DNA of 55,909 bases from a virus. Shown here one piece after another: positions 1-8,916 of the stretch. Within the stretch, counting starts at the first letter, position 1; every line of letters starts with the position of its first letter. Both the position numbers and the translations under genes were made by a program. The notes under the pieces are model-generated. The model saw only the letters and a list, made by a program, of their open reading frames with translations. It was not told the DNA's origin and did not search any database. Location of the stretch: positions 1 to 55,909 of the IMG/VR virus record IMGVR_UViG_3300035698_033059. One strand, written 5' to 3'.

Positions 1-2172
1 ATGCTTAGTAGTATCCTCTTCTTCTTTGAACTTTGTCCAATCAACAGTTCTATAATTTGAAATTAAATGATTCCACTTTGTCTCATCTCTAGGAGTACTA
101 ACAGCCTCTCTCGGAGGAAAAGGATAAATCTTATCCAAAGTAACAGGAGCAAACGCCATAGACGAAATACTATTTCTATTCTTCCAAATCATCTCAACTA
201 CATCTTGTACCTCTTCTTCTCTAACAGATACAGTACAAGACACATTATGAGTAAGATCACTTCCTTCCTCTGCTGTTCCTGGGAGTACCCAATTAGTGTA
301 AGTGTTCAAAACATACTGTATAAACTGAAGGGCCTCTAAACTTTTTATAGTTAAAGCACTTTCTGCAACTTGAATAGGGAAAACAATGCTCCAATCTTTT
401 CCCATATCTTCAACCATATGAGGATTAATTCTCCTGAATTCATTAGCTACAGACTCTTGTTTATTCGCAATCACCCTTCTAAAAAACCTTCGAGCATGGT
501 GGGGATGAATGCCTGAACCTATACACCCTAGTTCTAAACTGGCGGTGCCTGAAGGCTTTATACAAGTTCCTCTTAAAGCATAATTTACTCCCAGCTTACC
601 TGCTACCTCCTTATTCACATCCTTAACAATACAAGCCCCTTTATTTTGAATCTTCTTGTCAAACGTAATCTTCGGATTATCCATCATACCTGTTATAGAA
701 ACACCTAGAAGTGCTTGGCTTCTAACTATATCTTCAGTAGTTTCTCCTAGATAAGGAAAAGAAGCGTACCCTACCTGCAAAGTACCTATTATAGAAGCAG
801 CCCTTGCGGCTATATAAAAATCCTTCTCACTTTTGCACTTTGCTCCATTAATTTCACAAAGGTTACAAAATCCAAAACCTGTCTTACCCGTCAAAAGAGA
901 AACCGGATATAAGCCTATCTCTCCACAAGGATTAGTACCATAATCTAAATCATTCGTAAAAAAGAATCCTGGTTCACCAAACCCTTCACTGGACATTCGT
1001 ATAACTCTATCAAACAAGTTCTTATTTGTATTACTACGAAGGAGAACTACAGAATTATTGGCTGCAGATCTTTGAATATTCAAACCCGTCTGAGGATTAA
1101 ACACTCCAGGGGCTTTTGCATACATCATTTCCGTATCATCAGGAGAAAAAAGAGAAATTAAACTTGACCTCCTTATGCCTCCACTAAGGACGGCCTCTGC
1201 AATAAAGCATATCACATCATGGCACTCTATAGGTCTAAACTTCCTACCAGATGCTTGTTCTAATATCCATCTAACCCTTTCTAAGGCAATCTTAAGTCCC
1301 AAGTGCCCTGGAGCTTTTCCTCCAGAAGTTTTTAGAGGAACTCCCTCATCTCGAATCGACGAGTAATTGAATTCAACATACCTACCACTGGTAACATATG
1401 AGTCAATCAAAATTTTTATAGCGTCTGCCCAACCCTCAATAGTGTCTTCTATTCTCCAATGCAAAACATTTAACTTATCTATCTTCTTTAACGAAGGTAA
1501 TCTGTCTACATGTTTCCATTGTATACTAAAACCAACACCACACCCACAAAGTAGTAAATAGAATATCTCACTAAAAGCATCTGGTCTATCCACCAAAGTA
1601 AAACAACAGTTGTACATACGAGCATTGTGCGTTTCTATTGCTGGGCCAGCAAACTGCATACTCCTCATCGAGGGAAGAACCAACCTCTCCCTAACTCTAT
1701 CATAGGCCCAATGAATATCTTTTTCTAAAAAAAGACCCCTATACTTTTTCAAATGCATGTCTTCATTTCTCTGTACAGTTTCAAGAAATACCTCACGTCT
1801 CTCTAACAAGGGTGAATACTTACTGTACTTAGCTACATGTATATAATCAGCAATAGCCATAGAGTCTGGTTTCACTCTTATTGCTCTAGCTTCAGCCCTC
1901 TTCTGTCTATAAAGTATGTAGGCTTTTGCTATATCATGATACCCCATGGTCATCAAAGTCTGTTCCACTACATCTTGAATAGTTTCAATATCTGTAATAT
2001 TGATGTCACCAAAGTTCTCCTGTAGTCTGCCCACAACTTGTTTTACTATTGGCTCCATAGGAGGAATAGCTGATGGTGTGACCTCCTCAAACGCCATCAA
2101 AATTGCTCTCTTAATCTTCCTTGAATTAAAACCTTGAAGAACTCCTTCTCTTTTCTTAACCCTAATTTTCAT
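1..2172 (-). CDS. Class II (adenosylcobalamin-dependent) ribonucleotide reductase, 3' end cut by window edge
   Basis: Reduces ribonucleotides to deoxyribonucleotides for phage DNA synthesis. From the ATG at 2172 an uninterrupted frame of 724 codons runs off the left edge. The first ~90 residues look like an ATP-cone (KREGVLQGFNSRKIKRA). The catalytic core follows: MRSMQFAGPAIE near residue 180, SGGIRRSS, and the finger-loop motif NPCGEIGLYP, whose Cys is the thiyl-radical site in this superfamily. The NPCGE form and the absence of a visible NrdB-type neighbour point to the B12-dependent class rather than class I. The start overlaps the end of the thymidylate synthase gene by 11 nt and is preceded by GAGG. 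The redox-active C-terminal cysteines would lie outside the window. Confidence 0.88.
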   Translation of the reverse strand, partial: MKIRVKKREGVLQGFNSRKIKRAILMAFEEVTPSAIPPMEPIVKQVVGRLQENFGDINITDIETIQDVVEQTLMTMGYHDIAKAYILYRQKRAEARAIRVKPDSMAIADYIHVAKYSKYSPLLERREVFLETVQRNEDMHLKKYRGLFLEKDIHWAYDRVRERLVLPSMRSMQFAGPAIETHNARMYNCCFTLVDRPDAFSEIFYLLLCGCGVGFSIQWKHVDRLPSLKKIDKLNVLHWRIEDTIEGWADAIKILIDSYVTSGRYVEFNYSSIRDEGVPLKTSGGKAPGHLGLKIALERVRWILEQASGRKFRPIECHDVICFIAEAVLSGGIRRSSLISLFSPDDTEMMYAKAPGVFNPQTGLNIQRSAANNSVVLLRSNTNKNLFDRVIRMSSEGFGEPGFFFTNDLDYGTNPCGEIGLYPVSLLTGKTGFGFCNLCEINGAKCKSEKDFYIAARAASIIGTLQVGYASFPYLGETTEDIVRSQALLGVSITGMMDNPKITFDKKIQNKGACIVKDVNKEVAGKLGVNYALRGTCIKPSGTASLELGCIGSGIHPHHARRFFRRVIANKQESVANEFRRINPHMVEDMGKDWSIVFPIQVAESALTIKSLEALQFIQYVLNTYTNWVLPGTAEEGSDLTHNVSCTVSVREEEVQDVVEMIWKNRNSISSMAFAPVTLDKIYPFPPREAVSTPRDETKWNHLISNYRTVDWTKFKEEEDTTKH

Positions 2173-3070
2173 TCTTAGCCTCTTTTCTAAAATTTTCTAT
2201 TGTTTTTCCTCTTAAAACCTCAGCAAGTTCCCAAACATAACTATAAATATGTAATCCTTTGGAAGCACAAATAAAATCACCACACTCCACTCCTACACAA
2301 GAAGCCATATACTCTTGTAATGCTTGAATAGCAGCGAGATTTGCAGGAAACCCACCCCATAGATCCCAGGATCTAAAATAGATATAGAAATGTAATTTTC
2401 CGTCTTGTATTCTCGTATCTATTTGTGTTAAACATGGTGGATCTTTGAGAAGCAGGTCGTTTGGTTGAGCAATCTGAAGTTTAATTTGATTATCTCTGTA
2501 CTCACCTTTTTCTTGAAAGAGACTTTTGTATCTATATATGGCAAGCTCTATCTGATTAACATAAAATGCCACAGGTTCTTCAGAAAGTTCTTCTATGATA
2601 ATCAATGGATTCAACCAAATACCTGCTTCAAGATGCACTATTTCTTCTAAAGGAACATTAAAAACCATCCCAAGTATATCTGTTTTTGCCCTTGTCAAAC
2701 GTTGTCCATAAGTGTAACTCTCGTTAGGTAACATAATTTCAGTCATAAGGTACTCAACATATGTCCTAGCAGGATTTCCTTTTTTATCGACATGCTTAGG
2801 TCCACCAAAAACATAATCATGTTCTGCCGGATCTGGAATGTTATAGTGAGCAGGTAACTGAGGAAGTTTATCATATTCAGTACCAAACCAAGGCTGTTTA
2901 ATATGTATCGTAATATAATCAAATTCCAAACGTTTTGTACCAACCATACTACCTTTGTCTACTTTAAAAACCATCCCTACTCTTAAACATTCATACACCG
3001 TCTGAAACCAAGCATCAGGTAGTGTAGTTGCTTCAATGTGTACTGGATTAAGGTGTCTTTGATTCTTCAT
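2162..3070 (-). CDS. thyA: Thymidylate synthase / dCMP hydroxymethylase family protein
   Basis: Predicted to methylate dUMP (or hydroxymethylate a dCMP) using methylene-tetrahydrofolate; 302 aa. Near residue 215 is DPPCLTQIDTRI, matching the PPC nucleophile motif of the TS fold. It is followed by HFYIYFRSWDLWGGFPANLA (the RS.D...G.P.N nucleotide-binding segment) and SKGLHIYSYVWEL (the H.Y motif). Spacing and motif form resemble the archaeal-like TS branch more than E. coli ThyA. A longer frame begins at a GTG at 3085, but that codon lies inside the ribosome binding site GGGGAGGAAGG, so the ATG at 3070 is preferred. It is directly followed by the ribonucleotide reductase gene, forming a dNTP-supply unit. 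Whether it makes dTMP or a hydroxymethyl base cannot be settled by eye. Confidence 0.8.
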   Translation of the reverse strand: MKNQRHLNPVHIEATTLPDAWFQTVYECLRVGMVFKVDKGSMVGTKRLEFDYITIHIKQPWFGTEYDKLPQLPAHYNIPDPAEHDYVFGGPKHVDKKGNPARTYVEYLMTEIMLPNESYTYGQRLTRAKTDILGMVFNVPLEEIVHLEAGIWLNPLIIIEELSEEPVAFYVNQIELAIYRYKSLFQEKGEYRDNQIKLQIAQPNDLLLKDPPCLTQIDTRIQDGKLHFYIYFRSWDLWGGFPANLAAIQALQEYMASCVGVECGDFICASKGLHIYSYVWELAEVLRGKTIENFRKEAKNEN

Positions 3071-3263
3071 ATCCTTCCTCCCCACTTAACGGTTTATACT
3101 CATTTAACGTTTGTTGAATACCACAGTGTACAGCATCCTCAACAACTTTTTGCATCTCATAATAATAGCCTGTGTGCTTCTGAACAAACCCGGTAACATC
3201 ATTCCACTTATCAAATAGATTCAAGGCCCTGCGCACCGCTGAGTCCACTTCTCCTGCTTGCAT
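3048..3263 (-). CDS. Hypothetical protein, 71 aa
   Basis: Not recognised. The ATG at 3263 has a GGGGGAG ribosome binding site and is preferred to an in-frame ATG at 3317 without one. The product is soluble, helical and charged, with a Tyr-rich patch (KHTGYYYEMQ). Its 3' end overlaps the thymidylate synthase start by 23 nt, which suggests translational coupling. Confidence 0.6.
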   Translation of the reverse strand: MQAGEVDSAVRRALNLFDKWNDVTGFVQKHTGYYYEMQKVVEDAVHCGIQQTLNEYKPLSGEEGYEESKTP

Positions 3264-3392
3264 TCTATTCTCCCCCGAAAATAAAGTAAATGTAGCTGGC
3301 TGGCGACCCACGATCATGTACCAGACGTTCCAGTTAACTTTTACTTATCTAAAAGTCAACCCCTCGTGTTCAGGACCACACTCACTAACTGT

Positions 3393-3569
3393 TTATTCAT
3401 TCATCTCTTCTAATCCTTCATACATCTGTGTTAATTCCTTAGCCTTTTCATCTTCAACAACCAAAACCAGATCATTTCCATTCTCTCTACTAACCTTACC
3501 TGCCTCTTTCAATTTATCTAAATCTTCCTGAACCTTTTCTTTGTTTTTATCAAGTAAAATCTTTTTCAT
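3393..3569 (-). CDS. Small charged protein, 58 aa
   Basis: Not recognised. Starts at ATG 3569 behind a clear TAGGAGG site three bases downstream of the previous stop. It is Lys/Glu-rich (MKKILLDKNKEKVQEDLDKL...) and probably a short helical protein. The tight spacing with the 333-aa gene upstream supports it as a real gene. Confidence 0.55.
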   Translation of the reverse strand: MKKILLDKNKEKVQEDLDKLKEAGKVSRENGNDLVLVVEDEKAKELTQMYEGLEEMNE

Positions 3570-3571
3570 GA

Positions 3572-4573
3572 TTAACCTCCTAAGACTCTCTTTAAGATTA
3601 AAAGCTGACTTCCTAATTCCTTTCTAAGTACCTTATACACCTTCTCAATATCCCTTGAATTACAAACATCAACCCCTTCAACTAACTTCTTCTGAAACTT
3701 ATTATAATTATCCACTAATTCCCCAATAGACTTCTGTAGATATATCTGAAGGATGGTTGTGACGCCTTTTACAGTCCCCTCTATATTTTCTTTACCTTCA
3801 ACTGAAAAAACTTGTAACAAATCATCTATACTCTCTTCGCCTGCTAAAGACTTATTATCCATCATTTCCATCAAAGTTGATATGTCTGGAACTTTTACAG
3901 TTTCACCTCCAAAAAATAAACAAAACTGAACAAACTTAGCGACATCTTTAAATAAAAGAAACAACACAAGCAAAGCAGGACTGTGTTTATACAAACTAGA
4001 AAGGAAAAGAACTCTAGATGCTTGAGTATCTGGCACAATTAAATTAAAGTTAGAATCTCGAAACAAAAACTCGTTCCTAATTCTACTTAATTTAACAATA
4101 CAAATATAAAATTCAGGAGTAGAACTATGCAACTTGTATACATTCTGAAACTCTTCAGGGTAAACTAACAAATAGAAAAGTAACCCTTGCATTACTTTAC
4201 TTAATCCTTTGATCTCCTGTTGTACATATTCTTCAAAGAGTAATCTATCATCTGATCCTTTACTAACAACACTCTGGGATTCCAAAACATCCGAAGAACT
4301 CGTATAAATAAACTTCCTTGATAGTAATCTGGCAATAGATAAAAGAACATAATAAGGTTTGTTTGTCATTCTATTCTCATAAACTCTCGATATGAACTCT
4401 AACGCTACCTCATCTTGAAAATTACTAGGAAACTCATCATGCTTAAATCTTAATTGGGTATGCATCCAAATATCTACACACTCTCTGGCTCCAATATATA
4501 TCTGTTCAATCAACTCTTTTTCTTTACTCTTTAGATATGTCTCAACTAAAGACTCAAATTTCTCTTTCTTCAC
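3572..4573 (-). CDS. Hypothetical protein, 333 aa
   Basis: Not recognised. Starts at a GTG that overlaps the previous stop (GTGA). Residues ~50-95 (QDEVALEFISRVYEN followed by ISSIARLL-like helices) loosely recall sigma-70 region 2, but no -10 recognition helix or region 4 is evident, so no function is assigned. The C-terminal third is helical (YLQKSIGELVDNYNKFQKK). It lies between the Rad50/Mre11 genes and the nucleotide-metabolism genes. Confidence 0.7.
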   Translation of the reverse strand: MKKEKFESLVETYLKSKEKELIEQIYIGARECVDIWMHTQLRFKHDEFPSNFQDEVALEFISRVYENRMTNKPYYVLLSIARLLSRKFIYTSSSDVLESQSVVSKGSDDRLLFEEYVQQEIKGLSKVMQGLLFYLLVYPEEFQNVYKLHSSTPEFYICIVKLSRIRNEFLFRDSNFNLIVPDTQASRVLFLSSLYKHSPALLVLFLLFKDVAKFVQFCLFFGGETVKVPDISTLMEMMDNKSLAGEESIDDLLQVFSVEGKENIEGTVKGVTTILQIYLQKSIGELVDNYNKFQKKLVEGVDVCNSRDIEKVYKVLRKELGSQLLILKRVLGG

Positions 4574-4812
4574 TTAAAGAAGTCCTCCATAGGCTCCTGA
4601 GTTTCTTCAATAAACAAATCAACCAAACCCTTGACTGTCTGCTCATCAACAAGAACTTCAAACAAATTTCCTTCTAACTTTTTTATCCTCCCTATGGTAG
4701 AACTGAACTCATCTTTTTCATTTAGATGTAATAACATTAAAATGAAAGCTGCTGCTTCCTTTTTATTCACAGAAAAATACTTTTGTAACTTGGTTAAGGT
4801 AACTTTTTTCAT
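4570..4812 (-). CDS. Hypothetical protein, 80 aa
   Basis: Not recognised. The ATG at 4812 is preferred to a GTG nine bases upstream because the purine-rich GGGTGAG lies at the right distance. A helical N-terminus (KLQKYFSVNKKEAAAF) is followed by an acidic tail. It overlaps the next gene by GTGA and the preceding gene ends two bases before it starts. Confidence 0.6.
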   Translation of the reverse strand: MKKVTLTKLQKYFSVNKKEAAAFILMLLHLNEKDEFSSTIGRIKKLEGNLFEVLVDEQTVKGLVDLFIEETQEPMEDFFK

Positions 4813-4813
4813 A

Positions 4814-5248
4814 TCAAACACTCACCCATTTGTTTGTAACCCATTTATACAGTTTGTCCTCTGTTCCATCTATATTGCATCTAACTATACAAGCATTAAC
4901 TCCTCCTACACATTCTAATACTCCTTGTAAACCTGGAAAGTTGCCCTCAATCGACCCCAATGAACCTGGTGCGTTCTCGTTTCCTACGACATACCTGACT
5001 TCCTTTCTACCTGGTTCTATTTCACGTAACATAGAAGGAGTGTACTCATCAGGTGCTTCTTGTTCCTCTTTTGCTCCTATTGTCCCCTCTTTAACAAGGT
5101 AACCTACTAAAGCACTAATTTGAGAAGATCTTATCCCATATTTCCTATTCTTTTTTCCTTCATAATGAAATAGATTGTGTTCCTCCCACTCCTTCTGAAT
5201 ATCATCAAGAACTTTTTTGACATCTTTCTCATATTTTTCGTCTGTCAT
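4814..5248 (-). CDS. Hypothetical protein, 144 aa
   Basis: Not recognised. Starts at ATG behind AAAGAGGAGGGTGAC and overlaps the Rad50 C-terminal gene by 4 nt. The first 70 residues are charged and helical and could be a winged-helix-like segment (KYGIRSSQISALVGYLVKEG). The C-terminal half is Gly-rich with two Cys (ECVGGVNACIVRC). Confidence 0.65.
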   Translation of the reverse strand: MTDEKYEKDVKKVLDDIQKEWEEHNLFHYEGKKNRKYGIRSSQISALVGYLVKEGTIGAKEEQEAPDEYTPSMLREIEPGRKEVRYVVGNENAPGSLGSIEGNFPGLQGVLECVGGVNACIVRCNIDGTEDKLYKWVTNKWVSV

Positions 5249-5898
5249 GTCACCCTCCTCTTTAACTTTGGTCTAAAACCTTCATCTTCCTTTATCATCG
5301 TAACATGCGACTCCACTCCATCATGTTTGAATGAAAACATCCTATCTGCTATATCAAAAAATTCTTCCTCGTGTGTATTTATTATCAACTGAAACTCCAG
5401 TTTGTGACTAATCTCCTTAAGAATCTGACCTCCAAGATATTTAAGACTACCCATATTCTTCATTGGCTCATCTAAGATTATTAATTTTCTACTCTTAGGT
5501 TTTTCTAAACTCCAAAGTACTACCCTCCAGGAAAACCCAATTACATCTACTATCCCTCCTCCCATATCCTCCTTAGGATCAAACTCAGATTTGTCCACTT
5601 TTACTACAGGTCTACATTCTAACTTATTTCTCTTACGTTCAAAGATAAGTTCGAAAGTAAACGGTCTAGGAAAGACAGAACGTATAGCCATAGTAATCAA
5701 AGACTCAACTTTGCTCTTAAACCTCTCCTGAGTTATCCTAGCTGCTTCTGTCAACACCCATCTAGCTTTAATCAAATCCTCTATTATTACTTTTTCATCA
5801 CTGACCTTACCCTCCTTAGTAATAATAGTTGATTGTAAAAAAGCAGCTGTTGATTTAGCTTCTTTAAACTGATCTACACAATCTTGAACTGTTTTCAT
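5245..5898 (-). CDS. Rad50/SbcC-like ATPase, C-terminal half
   Basis: C-terminal nucleotide-binding lobe of a Rad50/SbcC-type SMC ATPase, which with Mre11 processes DNA ends; 217 aa. It has a coiled-coil lead-in, a modified ABC signature (MGGGIVDVIGFSWRVVL) near residue 120, Walker B plus D-loop LIILDEPMKNMG near 150, and a switch-His segment (IINTHEEEFFDIADRMF). It lacks a Walker A site, which is carried by the separate gene at 7778-8896. It follows the 86-aa coiled-coil gene with a TAATG junction. The two halves presumably associate to form one ATPase. Confidence 0.82.
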   Translation of the reverse strand: MKTVQDCVDQFKEAKSTAAFLQSTIITKEGKVSDEKVIIEDLIKARWVLTEAARITQERFKSKVESLITMAIRSVFPRPFTFELIFERKRNKLECRPVVKVDKSEFDPKEDMGGGIVDVIGFSWRVVLWSLEKPKSRKLIILDEPMKNMGSLKYLGGQILKEISHKLEFQLIINTHEEEFFDIADRMFSFKHDGVESHVTMIKEDEGFRPKLKRRVT

Positions 5899-6158
5899 TA
5901 CTCAAGAATCTCCTCATACCCCTGCATCTTCTCTTCTGCCAAACGTGTGTACTCCACCTTCTTACTCTGTAACTCTTCTGATTCTTTATTTAATTCTTTA
6001 ATTCTCTCACCTAAATTAACCCCCTTACTCACATCTATACTAAACTCCTCTCTCAACCGGCTTAGAAGAGCTTTTTTCTCTCCTTTCTTAGAAGCACCAG
6101 TTGCTTTGACCAAATCCAACTTCTCCTTAAGTGCCTGTAATTCATCAACTTCATTCAT
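5898..6158 (-). CDS. Small coiled-coil protein, possible middle piece of a split Rad50
   Basis: 86 aa, almost wholly heptad-patterned and charged (LQALKEKLDLVKA, RIKELNKESEELQSKK). It lies exactly between the Mre11-like gene (stop at 6160) and the Rad50 C-terminal lobe. In an intact Rad50 a returning coiled-coil arm would occupy this place, so I infer that it supplies part of that arm. No catalytic motif is present. Confidence 0.6.
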   Translation of the reverse strand: MNEVDELQALKEKLDLVKATGASKKGEKKALLSRLREEFSIDVSKGVNLGERIKELNKESEELQSKKVEYTRLAEEKMQGYEEILE

Positions 6159-6159
6159 C

Positions 6160-7110
6160 TTATCCTTCCCCCTTTACTGACATAACATCAGCAATGATGT
6201 TAATTACTCCCTGAGAAATATTATTTTCCTTGATAATTCTCTGAACATTGTCCACAAAAGAAACTTCATCTATATCATCAACTGTTACAGCAGAAACAAA
6301 ATCATCTAACATATCTTGAACTTCTTTCTCCTTCTCTATATGATCCCTACTCAATACTTTCTCAGCAGATGCATGCGGGATTTCATGCCACTCATACTCC
6401 CTTGTTGCTACATCAAAAACCACAAAACTAGGAACATGAGAAAAATTATATTCTGTTGCTTCCCTTCTTATCATAGGGCCTGTATTTATAAGTAAACGCT
6501 CACCTAATTTCTTCTCAAACTTCCTATGTATATCACCGCAAAGTACCAAATCAAAATCTGGGTGCTTTCCCAGAAACTCAGATGGTCCCTGATATTCTTG
6601 TTCAGGAAAAATTTCTTCCTCAGAAATATCAGCATGAATAACAAGAACAGTCAAACCCACTTTCTTACTAACTACAGGAATTTCCTGACCAAAACTACAA
6701 CCATAAATATGACATACTTTTGGTGCTCCTCGATCAGTATAAACCATTTCCTTCGGTACCTCACTAAGAACACTAACTAAATTAGCTCCCTCTAAGACTC
6801 CCATAATCGTGTTCTCTCTAGTTTCTTTGGAATACATATAACTATCATGCTGCCCCCAAACCACCTCTATATCAACTTTACTTTTGTAGTCCTTTAATAA
6901 ACTAAATAGTCTAGGTAAAAGAAACCAACTACGAGGATGGTGACATAAATCTCCTGCTTGTAACAAAATGACTTCTTCTTCTCCTGTAAGAGAATTACAG
7001 TAGTCTAAAACAAATTTTAATTTCTTAAAACCTGTATCCCCTGTATTGTCTAATCGTCCTTCTGGTTGCTCTAACCAAAGATGCACATCTGATAACAAAG
7101 CTAACTTCAT
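6160..7110 (-). CDS. Mre11/SbcD-like DNA repair nuclease (calcineurin-like phosphoesterase)
   Basis: Partner nuclease of Rad50, cutting DNA ends and hairpins with two metal ions; 316 aa. The metallophosphatase motifs occur in order: LLSDVHLW (residues 6-13), LLQAGDLCHH, VVWGQHDS (in place of GNHD), VIHADIS and VLCGDIHRKF. The C-terminal ~80 residues are charged and may form the Rad50-binding region. It overlaps the transglycosylase gene by 4 nt. Its position between two parts of a split Rad50 gene supports a role in one Mre11-Rad50 complex. Confidence 0.87.
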   Translation of the reverse strand: MKLALLSDVHLWLEQPEGRLDNTGDTGFKKLKFVLDYCNSLTGEEEVILLQAGDLCHHPRSWFLLPRLFSLLKDYKSKVDIEVVWGQHDSYMYSKETRENTIMGVLEGANLVSVLSEVPKEMVYTDRGAPKVCHIYGCSFGQEIPVVSKKVGLTVLVIHADISEEEIFPEQEYQGPSEFLGKHPDFDLVLCGDIHRKFEKKLGERLLINTGPMIRREATEYNFSHVPSFVVFDVATREYEWHEIPHASAEKVLSRDHIEKEKEVQDMLDDFVSAVTVDDIDEVSFVDNVQRIIKENNISQGVINIIADVMSVKGEG

Positions 7111-7781
7111 AACACACCCCTTACTAAATCCCTTAGATAGAAAAAATCTGTAAGGATCCTATTGATATAACTATGATCCTTTTTATGCAAATACTTTGTA
7201 AGACCCTTGATAACATTTCCTTCCTGTTCTTTTAAATGTAAATCCCACATAAACTCCGTGGCCTTTACCCCCTCCACTATCTCAAAGATATCCCTCCACT
7301 CCTTTAGTATTCCACTTTTCATAAGTTTCTCTTTGTGTTCAAACATAACTTGTCCTAATCCACTAGCCCCTTTATTAGAAATAAGTGTGGGATCAAATGT
7401 AGATTCCTCCTTAATCAAAGCTAACAAAAACAAAGGATCATTCGTGTCCTTTGCAGCTTTAACAATTTTTTGGGCCATTTTTCTTGAAATTCTTGAAGAA
7501 TTAGTATAAATCCAATCTACTAATACCTTTTCCTCAGAAGTATGTATATAGCTTTTCTTCATTAGCAATAATTCTGAACTTGATGACTGAATCTTTTGAT
7601 TCAACACCATCTCACCTAGAAATGATACGTTAAGCTTCGTAACTTCTAAATGTGCCTTAACCTCCCGTAATTCCTTACTTTTACAGTATATTACTGTAAA
7701 TGTAAAAGCCATAAAAAATAAAAATACAATTAAAACGGCCGGGTGGGGAAAAATACTGGGTGTCTTTTTTTCTTTATTCAC
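7107..7781 (-). CDS. Membrane-anchored lytic transglycosylase (SLT domain)
   Basis: Predicted peptidoglycan-cleaving enzyme, 224 aa, with a GTG start. A single N-terminal membrane segment lies at residues ~13-33 (VLIVFLFFMAFTFTVIY). The SLT domain starts near residue 100 with ALIKEESTFDPTLISNKGASG, containing the catalytic Glu of the ES.F motif and the downstream GA.GLGQ signature. Its place inside a DNA-repair operon between Rad50 N-half and Mre11 is odd. Roles could be lysis, wall remodelling or exclusion; none can be chosen from sequence. Confidence 0.8.
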   Translation of the reverse strand: MNKEKKTPSIFPHPAVLIVFLFFMAFTFTVIYCKSKELREVKAHLEVTKLNVSFLGEMVLNQKIQSSSSELLLMKKSYIHTSEEKVLVDWIYTNSSRISRKMAQKIVKAAKDTNDPLFLLALIKEESTFDPTLISNKGASGLGQVMFEHKEKLMKSGILKEWRDIFEIVEGVKATEFMWDLHLKEQEGNVIKGLTKYLHKKDHSYINRILTDFFYLRDLVRGVL

Positions 7782-8896
7782 ATTAGTCTCCTAACATTAT
7801 CTAACATCGTATCATTCACCTCAGAATAGCAAAGGGGGCATCTACCAAAATCAGTTAACATATCTTCATACTCCTTGGATGCAACCTTCTCAGAGAAAGT
7901 AAACTCATCTATCTCCTTTTCTAACTCGACTAACATTGTTAACTGTTCTACCTTTTTAATCACTAATATTTGTTTCTCCATTATAATACAAACCGGCAGT
8001 AATCTTATCTCCAACGAATCCATATCTTCAATGACTCTATCTATTTCCAAAACCTGTTCAATTAAATCTCGCTCAGACAAAATCAACTCTAAATCTTTAT
8101 AAACCTTCTCTAACTTATTTACATACCTTTCAGATCTTAAAAGCCTTCTTAACACTTCTTCTTCTTTTGTGATCTTATCTAAAGCTTCAACAAAGACTTC
8201 CAATTCCTCTATCTCACGTTGTTTAGATGAGGCTTCCTGATCTACTTGTTCAAGAACAATTATTATCTCTGCAACTTCCTCTAAATTGTCATACTTTTCC
8301 AACCCTTTCTGATCTTCAATTAATTCTTGTTCAAGTAGTTTTACTTTACTACCTGACATATTAATCCTTTGAGTCAACTCCTTTCCATACTGATCTACTT
8401 CTTCCAACTTTGTTACTCTATTTGTAGTACGAGCAATCTCCCCGGGACTTGATGTGATCAAATAAGGCTGTTCCAATTGTTTTTGTATATTAAGTTCAGA
8501 AAAATTCAAAGCTCGTTCAATTACATCTGGGACAGCTTTATCAAACCCTTTAAACTCTTTATCCCCAATCTTGTAAATAGCCTTTGTCTCAGATTTTTCC
8601 CCTTTTGGCGCTCTAATTTCCTTATCTCCATCTTCATTAATGATTACATGCTTCTTCAAAGAAATTTCTGTGCCATCATCAAGAACACATTCTATTTCAG
8701 TATCTCCCTCTTTCCCAGCAAAATCTGAAAAATATCTAGCTCCCAAAGGTCTATTATCTTTTAATAATCCCAAAGCTCTTAAAATACTAGTCTTACCCGC
8801 GTTTGACAAACCTACAAGAACATTCACACCAGGAGATAATTCAAGAACAGTTTTTCTATGTGACTGAAAATTCTTAATCTTCAAAGCTTTAATCAT
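7778..8896 (-). CDS. Rad50/SbcC-like ATPase, N-terminal half ending at the zinc hook
   Basis: N-terminal lobe of a Rad50/SbcC SMC ATPase, 372 aa. It opens with the standard IKALKIKNFQSHRK strand and has Walker A GLSNAGKTSILRA near residue 33 and a Q-loop region (NIQKQLEQPYLI). About 180 residues of coiled coil follow, and a CPLC zinc-hook motif lies about 20 residues before the stop. Rad50 normally continues through a second arm to a C-terminal ATPase lobe. Here the protein stops and that lobe is encoded 1.9 kb further on (5245-5898). The stop overlaps the transglycosylase start (ATGTGA). Confidence 0.85.
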   Translation of the reverse strand: MIKALKIKNFQSHRKTVLELSPGVNVLVGLSNAGKTSILRALGLLKDNRPLGARYFSDFAGKEGDTEIECVLDDGTEISLKKHVIINEDGDKEIRAPKGEKSETKAIYKIGDKEFKGFDKAVPDVIERALNFSELNIQKQLEQPYLITSSPGEIARTTNRVTKLEEVDQYGKELTQRINMSGSKVKLLEQELIEDQKGLEKYDNLEEVAEIIIVLEQVDQEASSKQREIEELEVFVEALDKITKEEEVLRRLLRSERYVNKLEKVYKDLELILSERDLIEQVLEIDRVIEDMDSLEIRLLPVCIIMEKQILVIKKVEQLTMLVELEKEIDEFTFSEKVASKEYEDMLTDFGRCPLCYSEVNDTMLDNVRRLM

Positions 8897-8916
8897 AAAC
8901 TGATTCCTTTATAAAA

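Noticed and set aside
3572-4573. Sigma factor
   Set aside because: Only a loose resemblance to region 2 helices; no region 4 or -10 recognition residues could be identified.
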